Source: Saprospiraceae bacterium
GTDB lineage: Bacteria > Bacteroidota > Bacteroidia > Chitinophagales > Saprospiraceae
NCBI GenBank assembly: GCA_020629715.1
Contig: JAHDCU010000007.1
Span: 203,740 to 267,739 of the forward strand
Length of the DNA stretch: 64,000 nt
Direction: 5' to 3'
Under the pieces are notes generated by a model. It was not told where the DNA came from. It was given only the letters and a program-made list of their open reading frames with translations, and searched no databases. Below are positions 18,143-26,757 of this stretch, piece by piece. A program made the translations under genes and the position numbers. Position 1 is the first letter of the stretch; every line of letters starts with the position of its first letter.

Positions 18143-19030
18143 GTGAAAGTCTCTGTCATCATTCCAGTATATAATTCAGCATCATACATTCAAAAATGTA
18201 TAGAAAGTTGCATCATACAGAAGGAAATAGGTGAAATCATCGTAATAGATGACGGCAGTACTGATATATCTCCTACAATCATTAGTGACTTAAAAACCAA
18301 GGATAGTAGGGTTATTGAATTAAAGCATAAAGGTGGTACCTCAAGAGGAGCTGGTGTAAGCAGGAATCTGGGTATTGAAAGAGCGAAATTTAATTTTATA
18401 AGTTTTTTAGACTCTGATGATTATTATCTACCTGACCGTTTTAAAAAGACATTAAACATATTTAAACAAAACCCAGAGCTAGAAGGAGTATTTGAAACTA
18501 TAAAAATCGAATACAATAGTGCTAAGCACAATAGAGAACTAACGCAATACGGAGTATCAAAAGATATATACCCAGAAGATTCTTTTGAAAGCATCGTAAC
18601 TAATAAATACGGTCAAACACAATTAGGTGGATTTACATATCGTACCGAAATCTTCTCAAACTCTCTGATAAGGTGTACAACTCATAAAAGAGGGCAAGAA
18701 CTCAATCTAATTTGGGAAGCCGCTAGGTTATCGAAAGTAATATTAAAAGCGAGCGAGCCCAAAATGGTGAGGGTACTGCATGACAATAATGCCATTCTAA
18801 ATATCAAGCAAGGAGATACTGACAGAGCACTTCGTAGCCGAACTTGGTTGAAAAAAATGATCTCTTATGATCTTTCTGTAAGCTCCAATCGATGGTTTTT
18901 TCGATATTATATAAACAACCGTCCAATATTCAGAGAAATCAAACCAAGGATTTTGAGAATTTTATTGAAAGCAATTTATGGCACATACTTGCTCTTAAAG
19001 TATCCTAAACTGTTTTTTAAGCTGAACTAG
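18143..19030 (+). CDS. family 2 glycosyltransferase (GTG start)
   Basis: A 295-residue GT-A enzyme beginning VKVSVIIPVYNSASYIQ, with IVIDDGSTDIS and the metal site LDSDDYY. The reading frame opens with GTG at 18143; the conserved first strand starts there, so no earlier start is needed. It is one of the few plus-strand genes in the locus and stands alone between minus-strand genes. Its 3' end overlaps the converging glycosyltransferase by 36 bases. Donor and acceptor are unknown. Confidence 0.82.
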   Translation: MKVSVIIPVYNSASYIQKCIESCIIQKEIGEIIVIDDGSTDISPTIISDLKTKDSRVIELKHKGGTSRGAGVSRNLGIERAKFNFISFLDSDDYYLPDRFKKTLNIFKQNPELEGVFETIKIEYNSAKHNRELTQYGVSKDIYPEDSFESIVTNKYGQTQLGGFTYRTEIFSNSLIRCTTHKRGQELNLIWEAARLSKVILKASEPKMVRVLHDNNAILNIKQGDTDRALRSRTWLKKMISYDLSVSSNRWFFRYYINNRPIFREIKPRILRILLKAIYGTYLLLKYPKLFFKLN

Positions 19031-19837
19031 AAACTTAACAGCTCCAGAAAGATGTCCTGCTTTAACTAATTCTTTCAGAGTCCTATAGTTTATTAATTTA
19101 CATTTTTTTCTGAGGCGACTTTCATCAAAATATTTTTGACTATTGAATTCATAAATCTGATGGAATAGTAACTTTAGACTCTTATTCTTCTTCAATATTT
19201 CTGATTCCGCCCCTGAGTTATGACTTCTAGAACTGTGATCATTGATAACAACGGTATATTGATTTATTTCTACAAGCTCTACACCCCGAATTACTATTTG
19301 CATTACCCACATCAGGTCTTGTCCGTATGGTAAATGTCTATCAAAAATCAAACGTCCTATCACTTGCTTTGGGATACATAGTTGAAATAATGATATGCCA
19401 TGATCCCACAGATAATCTAATACGGACTTATTGGTTTCAGAAATAAGACCCTCTTTTACTTTTTGACATCCCCTTGATACTAGAGCCCCTGTTTTTAAAA
19501 TCAAATTATTAGTAGAAACAGTATTATTGAATAAAACGTCTAAATGATTCTCTAAAAACCAATCGTCATCATCTAAAAAACAAACATATTTTCCCCTTAC
19601 CATAGATAAACCGACATTCCTTGCAGCAGATCTTCCACTATTTTCTTGCCAATGATATCTTATCTTATCATTATTAAAAGTATCAACTACATGTTTAGTA
19701 TCATCATTTCCACCGTCATCTACAATAATCAATTCCCAATCAGTAAAAGTCTGACTGATCACACTTTCTATCGCTTTACTGATCATGCCAGCACGGTTAT
19801 AGGTAGGTAAGATTATACTAAAAAATGTTGATCTCAT
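18995..19837 (-). CDS. family 2 glycosyltransferase
   Basis: A 280-residue GT-A enzyme with FSIILPTYNRAGMISKAIES at the start, LIIVDDGGNDDT and the metal site FLDDDDWF (about residues 91-98). GRSAARNVGLSMVRGKYVCF is the usual helix-strand before the DxD. It overlaps the upstream family 4 glycosyltransferase gene by 4 bases, indicating coupled expression. Specificity cannot be read from sequence. Confidence 0.85.
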   Translation of the reverse strand: MRSTFFSIILPTYNRAGMISKAIESVISQTFTDWELIIVDDGGNDDTKHVVDTFNNDKIRYHWQENSGRSAARNVGLSMVRGKYVCFLDDDDWFLENHLDVLFNNTVSTNNLILKTGALVSRGCQKVKEGLISETNKSVLDYLWDHGISLFQLCIPKQVIGRLIFDRHLPYGQDLMWVMQIVIRGVELVEINQYTVVINDHSSRSHNSGAESEILKKNKSLKLLFHQIYEFNSQKYFDESRLRKKCKLINYRTLKELVKAGHLSGAVKFLVQLKKQFRIL

Positions 19838-20973
19838 TGTAATCCTTGATAAATCAATCGCAATTCCTCTCCAACTGCTTTTGTTGAATATCTTGATTCA
19901 GCATAACCTCGAATATAGTTTTTATCATATTCTGAATGATGCTGAGACATATCGACCAATGCTTTGGTGAGCGATGATATATTTCCCTTTTCGATCTGAA
20001 TACCGATGTCATCATCAATTTCTTCTGTAATACCCCCACATCTACTTGTGATTACTGGCAGTCCAGCAGCCATTGCCTCGGCCACTACCACACTAAATGA
20101 TTCATAGTTGCTAAACAAAACAAATACATCTTGATGACTCAATAATTCTGCAAGACTTTCTTGTGATAGAGGACCTACTAAAGAATAATTCGATTCATTA
20201 AGAATCGAATTTTCTAATCTATTTTTTGTGGTCATTATGTTGTAATTACCGACTAAAGTCCAATGAAACGGTATGTTATGCCCTTGAAATTCCTCAAATG
20301 CTTCGATCATACCAGAGATGTTTTTTTGCTCTTCGTTTAAACTAGAAACATGGATAAATGAGACATGATCTGTTATTCGCTTAGTAGGTGTCTCAAAAAA
20401 CAATGAAGAAACCACATTATGAACAACCTTTGATTTGTTGCTATTAAATCCTCTATAAATAAGCTCTCTGTCCAACTGTTTTGAGACGGGTAAAATGATA
20501 TCGGCACTATTCAGAACTAATCGACCAACCCTCCTCTTAATGCTTGATTTTATAGAAGTTTCTTTGCCTGTATAGAGTGTAGAGTGCTCAGTCATGACGA
20601 GCGGTACATTAAGCTTACGGCTTAACCATAATCCTACAAATCCAGCATAAAGAGCAACATGCACATGTATAACCTTAGGTTTTCCTTCTTTTTTGATGAC
20701 CTCTTGACATAGTTGTATAAGATGATAAACTTGCCATATTGGGTTAAATATCTTTAGCGTCTTTTTATAGTATTGGACATATTCATCAATACTTGTTTTC
20801 TCGTTCTGATATTGGGTACGATCATGTTCATTAGATGTATACTGCTGCGCATGTACGACTACTTGGCGAGCCGGAATGCAGCGTATATGTCGCTGTATAA
20901 AATCTCCATCAAACTCATCTTCCTTAGAAGGATACCAACTTACCAAATGTAATATATAATCCTTGTGTATCAA
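19834..20973 (-). CDS. family 4 glycosyltransferase
   Basis: A 379-residue GT-B enzyme. The N-terminal acceptor domain begins YILHLVSWYPSKEDEFDGDF; the C-terminal donor domain has the E-x7-E motif in SFSVVVAEAMAAGLPVITS (about residues 294-312), preceded by LFSNYE. This is the retaining GT4 family used for many polysaccharide linkages. The first gene of a two-gene minus-strand unit with the GT2 at 18995, divergent from the plus-strand unit starting at 21073. Confidence 0.87.
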   Translation of the reverse strand: MIHKDYILHLVSWYPSKEDEFDGDFIQRHIRCIPARQVVVHAQQYTSNEHDRTQYQNEKTSIDEYVQYYKKTLKIFNPIWQVYHLIQLCQEVIKKEGKPKVIHVHVALYAGFVGLWLSRKLNVPLVMTEHSTLYTGKETSIKSSIKRRVGRLVLNSADIILPVSKQLDRELIYRGFNSNKSKVVHNVVSSLFFETPTKRITDHVSFIHVSSLNEEQKNISGMIEAFEEFQGHNIPFHWTLVGNYNIMTTKNRLENSILNESNYSLVGPLSQESLAELLSHQDVFVLFSNYESFSVVVAEAMAAGLPVITSRCGGITEEIDDDIGIQIEKGNISSLTKALVDMSQHHSEYDKNYIRGYAESRYSTKAVGEELRLIYQGLQ

Positions 20974-20994
20974 TACATATGCAATTTACACGAT

Positions 20995-21047
20995 AAAAGT
21001 AAGCACTTTACGTTAAGGCACTAGACTTTAGTTAATTCCTTACTTTT
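20995..21047. promoter_or_regulatory. inverted repeat in a divergent promoter region
   Basis: aaaagtaag (20995-21003) and cttactttt (21039-21047) are exact 9-bp reverse complements separated by 35 bases. They lie between the start at 20973 (minus) and the GTG at 21073 (plus). The placement suits an operator shared by both units, but no regulator is known and chance in AT-rich DNA is possible. Confidence 0.3.
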
Positions 21048-21072
21048 AGATCAATTTTAGAGTCTTCAATAC

Positions 21073-22032
21073 GTGAATATTAAAAACAAAGATACATATA
21101 GACAGTTTCAAGATCCTGAGGTGACGATTCCCTTATTCCACCAAGCATGGTGGCTTGATACGGTAGTGGGAAAAAATCATTGGGACACGGCAGTTTCTTA
21201 TACCAAAGACGGCAAGATCAGGGCTGTATGGCCGTATGTATTGGGATCGAAGTGGACTATTTCCACGATGATCAATCCAATATTAACACCATATCTAGGA
21301 CCATATATCATCTATCCCCAAAACCAGGAAAAAAAAATCTCCAGATATAACTTCGAGCATAAGGTGATGTATGATCTCGTACATCAATTACCCAATGCAA
21401 AAATGCAAAACATCAAATGTCATCCTGATCTCGATAACGTAATGCCTTTGATATTAAAAGGTTATTGGCATCATGCAAAATATACTTACCGAATCATAAA
21501 TGATGACAAGGAGAGCGTCTACCAAAACTTGAAAGCAAGCGTAAGGACTGATATTAAAAAAGCTAAATCAAAGTATACACTTGACAAATCGATTAATACC
21601 AAAATACTTTATCGGCTTAATCAAAAAACCTTTGAAAGGAAGTCCAAGACAGTCCCTTTTTCTCAAGAACTTATTGATAAAATCGTTGCTGTATCTGAAG
21701 ATAAAAACTGCTGCAAACAATATACGCTTTATCAAAACGATCAAGCCCTATGTAGCACGTTGATCTTAAATGATTATAAGACATCTTATTGCCTGTTGAT
21801 CGGTTTAGATAAAGATTCAAAACCTCAGGGAGCTATCCAATGGATCCTTTGGGAAGCCATAAAAGATTCTATTACAGAAGGGCGAACCTTTGATTTCGAA
21901 GGAACCATGATACCTGAAGTAGAGCCAGTATTCCGAGCATTTGGTGGTCAACTTACAAACTATTCTGTGTTGACCAAAACCAATCGTATTCTAGGGGCAG
22001 CTTTTAGACTACTGAAAGGACACCCGATTTAA
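21073..22032 (+). CDS. GNAT/FemAB-like acyltransferase
   Basis: A 319-residue protein of the Acetyltransf_6/FemAB-like group. Recognised from the C-terminal pattern FDFEGTMIPEVEPVFRAFGG (about residues 278-297), plus SVRTDIKKAKSKY, a lysine-rich acyl-donor region. Such proteins occur next to polysaccharide deacetylases in exopolysaccharide loci and probably acylate an amino-sugar or lipid-linked sugar. The start is GTG at 21073; the reading frame before it is closed. First gene of a three-gene plus-strand unit (3 bases before the deacetylase gene). Confidence 0.72.
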   Translation: MNIKNKDTYRQFQDPEVTIPLFHQAWWLDTVVGKNHWDTAVSYTKDGKIRAVWPYVLGSKWTISTMINPILTPYLGPYIIYPQNQEKKISRYNFEHKVMYDLVHQLPNAKMQNIKCHPDLDNVMPLILKGYWHHAKYTYRIINDDKESVYQNLKASVRTDIKKAKSKYTLDKSINTKILYRLNQKTFERKSKTVPFSQELIDKIVAVSEDKNCCKQYTLYQNDQALCSTLILNDYKTSYCLLIGLDKDSKPQGAIQWILWEAIKDSITEGRTFDFEGTMIPEVEPVFRAFGGQLTNYSVLTKTNRILGAAFRLLKGHPI

Positions 22033-22035
22033 AGC

Positions 22036-23373
22036 ATGAAGACGATATCGATCATAACATCTCCCGAGCTTTTAACTAATCCTCGATTTCTATATACTAT
22101 TGCTTATATCAATGGACACCCGCTAGCTAAAGAAAAAGTAAGCTTGAGACTTGACACATCTCCCACTGACCAAACGCTCCATTATGGTCATTCATCTCTA
22201 GGTGACTGGAATGTAAAATCTCAAAACCTTTTTTTTGATCAAACTAAAACTATCAATAGTGACATTTATCTGAATCAGTACAAATCTGATAATGCTAGCT
22301 TTTTTAGTGTAGAAAAAAAACCAAAAGAGCAATCTCATTTTTGTGAAAAAGGAACCTTTAGTTTCGATTTATTCGAGACCATTTTCTTTCATATTAGTAG
22401 ATATGAGGAGATTTTTGCTAATAATCAAGATTGCAATAGCAGCCTTTGGTTAAAAGAAGATCTTCATAAGCTTGTACAGAACAAACTTGAAAAACAAGCT
22501 GTTGTGGATCAACTGATAGCTGCGTTTATTGAGGTTCTCATCGGTCAAAAAATGAAGGTCAAAACCTCACATAACCTGTCTCATGATATCGACTTGCTTT
22601 ATCGCTTTAAGCCTTTTTACAAAATTCCCAAAACAATTCTAGGTATACTCTGGTATCGTCGTGGACTTAAATATTTAGTAAAATCAAAATTGGCAATTTT
22701 TAAATATTTATTTGGGATCAGTAAAGATCCTTATGATGTGTATGAGTGGTTGTTTAGTGAAAGAGATATAGCGAAGACTTGTTATTTCATGGCTGGAGGA
22801 GAAACGAGCTTTGACAATAATTATCGAATATCCGACCCAAAAATAAAGGCTCTCATTTCGTTACTTCGAGAACGTAATTATACACTTGGGCTTCATCCTA
22901 GTTATAATGCTTCGATCAAAGTGTCTTTATATCAAGATGAGTTAAGAAGCTTAGGAAATATTACAAAATCAAGAATTACGCATAGTAGACAGCACTGCCT
23001 ACGTTGGGACTGGGAAAAGACGCCTTATATCATTGAAAATCAAGGAATAAAACAAGATAGTAGCCTAGGATATAATCGCCGAATTGGATTTAGATGTGGG
23101 ACAGGTTTTGCATATAAGCTCTATGATTTCAAAAATGAGAGAGCATTTAATTTTATAGAGCAACCAATGGCTTTCATGGAGAGTTCTCTTGTTCATGAGG
23201 CGCATAAAAACATTGATGCTTTGAGCCATTTATACCATAATTTTATTTCAGATCACCTTTGGAACACCCATATAGAATCCAACTGGCATAACAGTAATTT
23301 TGATGAATCTATGTGGTTTGGAAAGCCATTGAAGTCATTATATAAGCAATATCTTGATCAATGCATATCCTAA
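22036..23373 (+). CDS. polysaccharide deacetylase-family protein
   Basis: A 445-residue protein. The second half carries the carbohydrate esterase 4-like fold: the metal-site motif SHDID (residues 182-186, the family's THDVD), then a histidine in LGLHPSYNA and an arginine-rich RRIGFRCGTGFAY. The N-terminal half (1-170) resembles the extra domain seen in Bacteroidota deacetylases with a long N-terminus. It may remove N-acetyl groups from a sugar; coupled with the upstream acyltransferase this could swap one acyl group for another (inference). Overlaps the next gene by 13 bases. Confidence 0.75.
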   Translation: MKTISIITSPELLTNPRFLYTIAYINGHPLAKEKVSLRLDTSPTDQTLHYGHSSLGDWNVKSQNLFFDQTKTINSDIYLNQYKSDNASFFSVEKKPKEQSHFCEKGTFSFDLFETIFFHISRYEEIFANNQDCNSSLWLKEDLHKLVQNKLEKQAVVDQLIAAFIEVLIGQKMKVKTSHNLSHDIDLLYRFKPFYKIPKTILGILWYRRGLKYLVKSKLAIFKYLFGISKDPYDVYEWLFSERDIAKTCYFMAGGETSFDNNYRISDPKIKALISLLRERNYTLGLHPSYNASIKVSLYQDELRSLGNITKSRITHSRQHCLRWDWEKTPYIIENQGIKQDSSLGYNRRIGFRCGTGFAYKLYDFKNERAFNFIEQPMAFMESSLVHEAHKNIDALSHLYHNFISDHLWNTHIESNWHNSNFDESMWFGKPLKSLYKQYLDQCIS

Positions 23374-24554
23374 TCATTGGAGAATATTACAGGCCATTGA
23401 ACCAATGGTTTCATGATAATGGAGCTCCTACTGGAACACCGGCAATATATAATTTATACCAGTACCTTGGGAATCATAAAGAGCACAGTTTTCATTCTGT
23501 AATATTCAATTTTGATCAAGATCATACCAAGTCTTTTGAAAATGGATCAACTATTTCATTGATCAAATTTTCTTTTCCTATATATCTGATCTGGAAGTTC
23601 CTTTGCTATTTCAAGCTTTATTTTTATTTAAAAAAGCACCTAAAAACAAATCACTATGACATTATCTATGGGCTTAGTACTTACTCAAGTCTAGCAGCAA
23701 TATTGGGTAAAATGTATAGCATACCATCTGTAGGACGAATCTATGGAACCATACTTACTCAACCACTCAAACAAAAACGTTGGTTTAAAATATATACACG
23801 TCACTTGATGGAAATTCTTGCCATAAAAAGACCTTGTGATCTTATGATTGCAACACAAGACGGTACAGCTTTTGACAAAGTTGCTCAGTATTTTAATCCA
23901 CAGATTAATGTGAAGATGTTATTCAACGGCATGGATCGTTCCATGAGAGAGAAGCTATTGAATCATACGCCCGTGACAATGCTGAAGTCTCCATTAAAAA
24001 TATGTTCAATTTCTAGACTGGAGCCTTATAAAAGGCATCATTTATCTATCAAATTGCTTGAAAGCCTTGTGGATGATTACGGCATTGATGCTCATCTAAT
24101 CATCATAGGAACAGGAAGCCTTGAAAACAAAATCAAAGAGCTAATTAAAGAATCGAAATGCGCTAATTATATAAAACTCTTAAAAGAAGTTCCTCATCAA
24201 AAAATCATAGAGAAACTCGAAGAATTTGACCTAAGTATATTCTTATACGAAGGTGGAAGTTTAGGAAATGTAATGTGGGAAAATGCACTAAGCGGCAGAT
24301 TGATTTGCACTGTTGATAATGGAGAAACAACCCTTGTTTTTCAAGATCAATACAACGCCATTGTCTCACCAGATGACGATCAGTTAATCTCCTCACTTAG
24401 TCAGAAGATCAATGCTATTTTAAATTCTGAAAAGAAGCTAGATTTAGCTCTAACAGGAAGGAAAAAGGTTGCAAAGAGAATTACAACATGGGAAGATAGG
24501 TTTGAAAAAGAGATGGCTCTGATTCGAGATATAAGGCTGAAGTCTACTCTTTAA
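23361..24554 (+). CDS. family 4 glycosyltransferase
   Basis: A 397-residue GT-B enzyme. The donor domain includes KICSISRLEPYKRHHLSIKL and LIIIGTGSLENKIKELI, with YEGGSLGNVMWENALSGRL in place of the common E-x7-E stretch. It is the last gene of the plus-strand acyltransferase-deacetylase-glycosyltransferase unit, and the 13-base overlap with the deacetylase gene suggests coupled translation. Its end overlaps the converging Uma2-type gene by 11 bases. Confidence 0.82.
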   Translation: MHILIIGEYYRPLNQWFHDNGAPTGTPAIYNLYQYLGNHKEHSFHSVIFNFDQDHTKSFENGSTISLIKFSFPIYLIWKFLCYFKLYFYLKKHLKTNHYDIIYGLSTYSSLAAILGKMYSIPSVGRIYGTILTQPLKQKRWFKIYTRHLMEILAIKRPCDLMIATQDGTAFDKVAQYFNPQINVKMLFNGMDRSMREKLLNHTPVTMLKSPLKICSISRLEPYKRHHLSIKLLESLVDDYGIDAHLIIIGTGSLENKIKELIKESKCANYIKLLKEVPHQKIIEKLEEFDLSIFLYEGGSLGNVMWENALSGRLICTVDNGETTLVFQDQYNAIVSPDDDQLISSLSQKINAILNSEKKLDLALTGRKKVAKRITTWEDRFEKEMALIRDIRLKSTL

Positions 24555-25161
24555 ATATCTCCTCAACATTTATTTCTAAACCAGGTAAAATATCCGTTGT
24601 CAAGGTGTCTTCTGTAAAATAAGGAGGCGATTGAGTCACATATTTACCATCAGTAAGTACATGTTTTACAATTGTCTTTACACGTGGATCAACAATCCAA
24701 TACTCTTGTACTCCATGCTCCTCGTACAAAAAGAACTTTCTTTTCAGATCATGACGATCGTTAGATGGCGAGAGTATTTCTATTATCAAATCTGGGGCAC
24801 CTATACAACCACGATCATCTAGCTTTGAGTGATCACATATAACGCAGATATCGGGTTGTACTACTGTGGTGATTTGTTCATCTTCTTTTCCTTGAGATAT
24901 CAATCTTACATCGAAAGGAGCAGAGTATACTTTACATGGGCTATTTTGAAGCGTACGATATATTATATTGGATAATATCATACTTATCTCTTGATGCATC
25001 CTATTTGGAGCAGGAGACATCTTAAATATCTTACCTTTTAGTAACTCCACTCGTTCTTCAAATTGCCATTGGAGGTAATCGGCATAGCTATAATATCCAC
25101 TCGCATCGATATCATTAAAACTTGATATAATAGGTTCTGATATTTTATATTTGCTCGACAT
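24544..25161 (-). CDS. Uma2-family (DUF820) nuclease-like protein
   Basis: A 205-residue protein of the Uma2/DUF820 family, which has a PD-(D/E)XK nuclease fold. Visible are VVQPDICVICD with the first acidic residue, and GAPDLIIEILSPSN with the D-x-x-x-E-x-L core. ERVELLKGKIFKMSPAPN matches the N-terminal strand. The biological role of the family is not established; members are common and often scattered. It lies at the edge between the plus-strand unit and the minus-strand fucose block and is probably a passenger, not a polysaccharide enzyme. Confidence 0.85.
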   Translation of the reverse strand: MSSKYKISEPIISSFNDIDASGYYSYADYLQWQFEERVELLKGKIFKMSPAPNRMHQEISMILSNIIYRTLQNSPCKVYSAPFDVRLISQGKEDEQITTVVQPDICVICDHSKLDDRGCIGAPDLIIEILSPSNDRHDLKRKFFLYEEHGVQEYWIVDPRVKTIVKHVLTDGKYVTQSPPYFTEDTLTTDILPGLEINVEEIFKE

Positions 25162-25196
25162 AACGAATTATAATATAAGCATACTTCTTCCCTAAA

Positions 25197-26324
25197 TCAA
25201 GTGTTTTCTTTTCCCAGAAAAGGTCTTATTATCTGATAGATATCATTAGCGATCTTTCTATCATCAAATTCTCGTTCTGCCTTTTGTCTACCATATTGCC
25301 CCATTTTTACATGATCATCATGAGAGAGTTGCAGAAACTGATCAATCTTATCCGTAAGTGAAATAGCGTCTCGTACCGTGGCTAAGAATCCATTTTTTCC
25401 TACTTCTACGGACTCCCTGCACCCGGCCGTATCTGTTGTAATAACAGGTTTAGCCATAGCCATCGCTTCTGTAATAGTTCTAGGAATTGCCTCCCTATAA
25501 CTTGGCAATACAATACAATCAGATTTCTGTATAAAGGGTCTCACATCTCGTATAAATCCATGATAATCGATGATATTAGTTTCTATCCAATGGAGTAAAT
25601 CCTCATTATTCACCATAGACGGATTTTGCGCATCTAGTTCACCGATCACCCAAAACTCAACATTCTTATGCTTAGCCTTAATTGCTTTAGCTGCTTCGAC
25701 AAATTCTACAATCCCTTTATCATAGAGCAGTCGTCCTATAAAGGTAAAGACGGTCTTTTCACGTAGTTCACCATTTGGTCGAGGGGCAAAATGGTTAATA
25801 TCTACACCACAGCCTTTGATAGAAACTCCTTGCTCCTTAGTAATCAATCCCTGCTCCACAAACATCAATCGATCATCTATATTCTCAAAAATCACTTTGC
25901 TATGATGCTTTGAGCTCAACCGATATAGCGCTTTAGTGATCCTGTTTATAATTCCGTTATGTAAGAAAGCATATCCGAGCCCTGTAACCATCGCCACTGT
26001 AGGTATCCCTACAATCCTTGCCGCAATCCCTCCATAGATATTCGGTTTATGGGTGTAGGTTATAATAAGGTCAGGCTTGAGTCTTTTGAATTTTCTTCTA
26101 AACTCTTCAATCAATACAAGATCCCTAAGTGGGTTTTTGCTATCACGACCTAGCGATCTCAAGGCAATATGCTGAACCTGAGGATACTTTTCCATATACT
26201 CGATATATGCATCTACAGGAGCTATGACTATGATTTCGTGCCCTTCGGCAAGCAACTTTTTGAGTACATTGAGCCTAAAGTTGTATATATTCCAAGTGGA
26301 GTTGGCTACTAGGGCTATCCGCAT
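25197..26324 (-). CDS. family 4 glycosyltransferase (PglA/WcaI-like)
   Basis: A 375-residue GT-B enzyme. MRIALVANSTWNIYNFRLNV opens the acceptor domain. FTFIGRLLYDKGIVEFVEAA and IVLPSYREAIPRTITEAMAM with GxPxIT-like AKPVITTDTAGC supply the donor domain and E-x7-E motif. The best resemblance is to enzymes transferring to undecaprenyl-linked N-acetylhexosamines, but specificity is uncertain. It is the last gene of the fucose-nucleotide block, 85 bases after the four-helix-bundle gene. Confidence 0.85.
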   Translation of the reverse strand: MRIALVANSTWNIYNFRLNVLKKLLAEGHEIIVIAPVDAYIEYMEKYPQVQHIALRSLGRDSKNPLRDLVLIEEFRRKFKRLKPDLIITYTHKPNIYGGIAARIVGIPTVAMVTGLGYAFLHNGIINRITKALYRLSSKHHSKVIFENIDDRLMFVEQGLITKEQGVSIKGCGVDINHFAPRPNGELREKTVFTFIGRLLYDKGIVEFVEAAKAIKAKHKNVEFWVIGELDAQNPSMVNNEDLLHWIETNIIDYHGFIRDVRPFIQKSDCIVLPSYREAIPRTITEAMAMAKPVITTDTAGCRESVEVGKNGFLATVRDAISLTDKIDQFLQLSHDDHVKMGQYGRQKAEREFDDRKIANDIYQIIRPFLGKENT

Positions 26325-26400
26325 AAAGTAAAAAGTTGAAAGGGAGAAAGTGGAAAGCCGAAAGTGGAAAGAGGAAAAGGAAGAAAGTATGAAACTAAAT
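26325..26400. repeat. purine-rich short repeats between two genes
   Basis: The plus strand repeats aaagtggaaag-like units with variations (aaagttgaaaggg, aaagtggaaagccg, aaagtggaaagagg). The minus strand is thus a run of CTTTCCACTTTC units. Such homopurine tracts are common beside four-helix-bundle genes in Bacteroidota. No function is known; it makes a strand-asymmetric tract in the transcribed region. Confidence 0.6.
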
Positions 26401-26419
26401 TCAACATCTTCATACTTTC
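26383..26419 (-). terminator. hairpin with pyrimidine tail after the four-helix-bundle gene
   Basis: gaaagtatgaa (26383-26393) and ttcatactttc (26409-26419) are exact 11-bp reverse complements around a 15-base loop. The stop codon of the four-helix-bundle gene lies in the stem. On the minus strand the stem is followed by CTTCCTTTTCCTC, a pyrimidine tract that is not a pure T-run. It could be a weak terminator between the manC block and the glycosyltransferase gene. Confidence 0.4.
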
Positions 26420-26754
26420 AATGATTTTATTAGCCCGCTTAACATTTTAGAAATTTCTAATAATTTATCTAATAACCCTTTTGCCAATTGATCATCAATC
26501 AATTTGAGACTCGTAGCAATTAATATCATTGACCTCACCTCTCCACAGCTTCCTTTTGTAATAAATAGAAACTGGCGAAACTCTTTAGTAGTATGCCTTT
26601 CGTATCCCTCAGCAATATTGTTAGATATAGACAACCCTGCTCTTAATATTTGATCTTTTAAATAATAGTCTTTACAAGCAGAAAAATTGCTGTACAGTAC
26701 CTCAAAGACTGTTTTTGCCTTTTGCCAAACTAATAGATCCTCAAAAGATTTCAT
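26410..26754 (-). CDS. four-helix-bundle protein (23S intervening-sequence protein family)
   Basis: A 114-residue protein of the S23/four-helix-bundle family. LLVWQKAKTVFEVLY, LRAGLSISNNIAEGYERHTT and EFRQFLFITKGSCGEVRSMI are the conserved helices. The family was first noticed inside 23S rRNA intervening sequences and is homologous to the Avd protein of diversity-generating retroelements; most copies, like this one, stand alone and have no proven function. It sits 3 bases from manC and is followed by purine-rich repeats. Confidence 0.88.
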   Translation of the reverse strand: MKSFEDLLVWQKAKTVFEVLYSNFSACKDYYLKDQILRAGLSISNNIAEGYERHTTKEFRQFLFITKGSCGEVRSMILIATSLKLIDDQLAKGLLDKLLEISKMLSGLIKSLKV

Positions 26755-26757
26755 TTA

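Noticed and set aside
26325..26400. Purine-rich repeats as a CRISPR array
   Set aside because: Units are short, imperfect and contiguous without unique spacers, and no cas genes are nearby.
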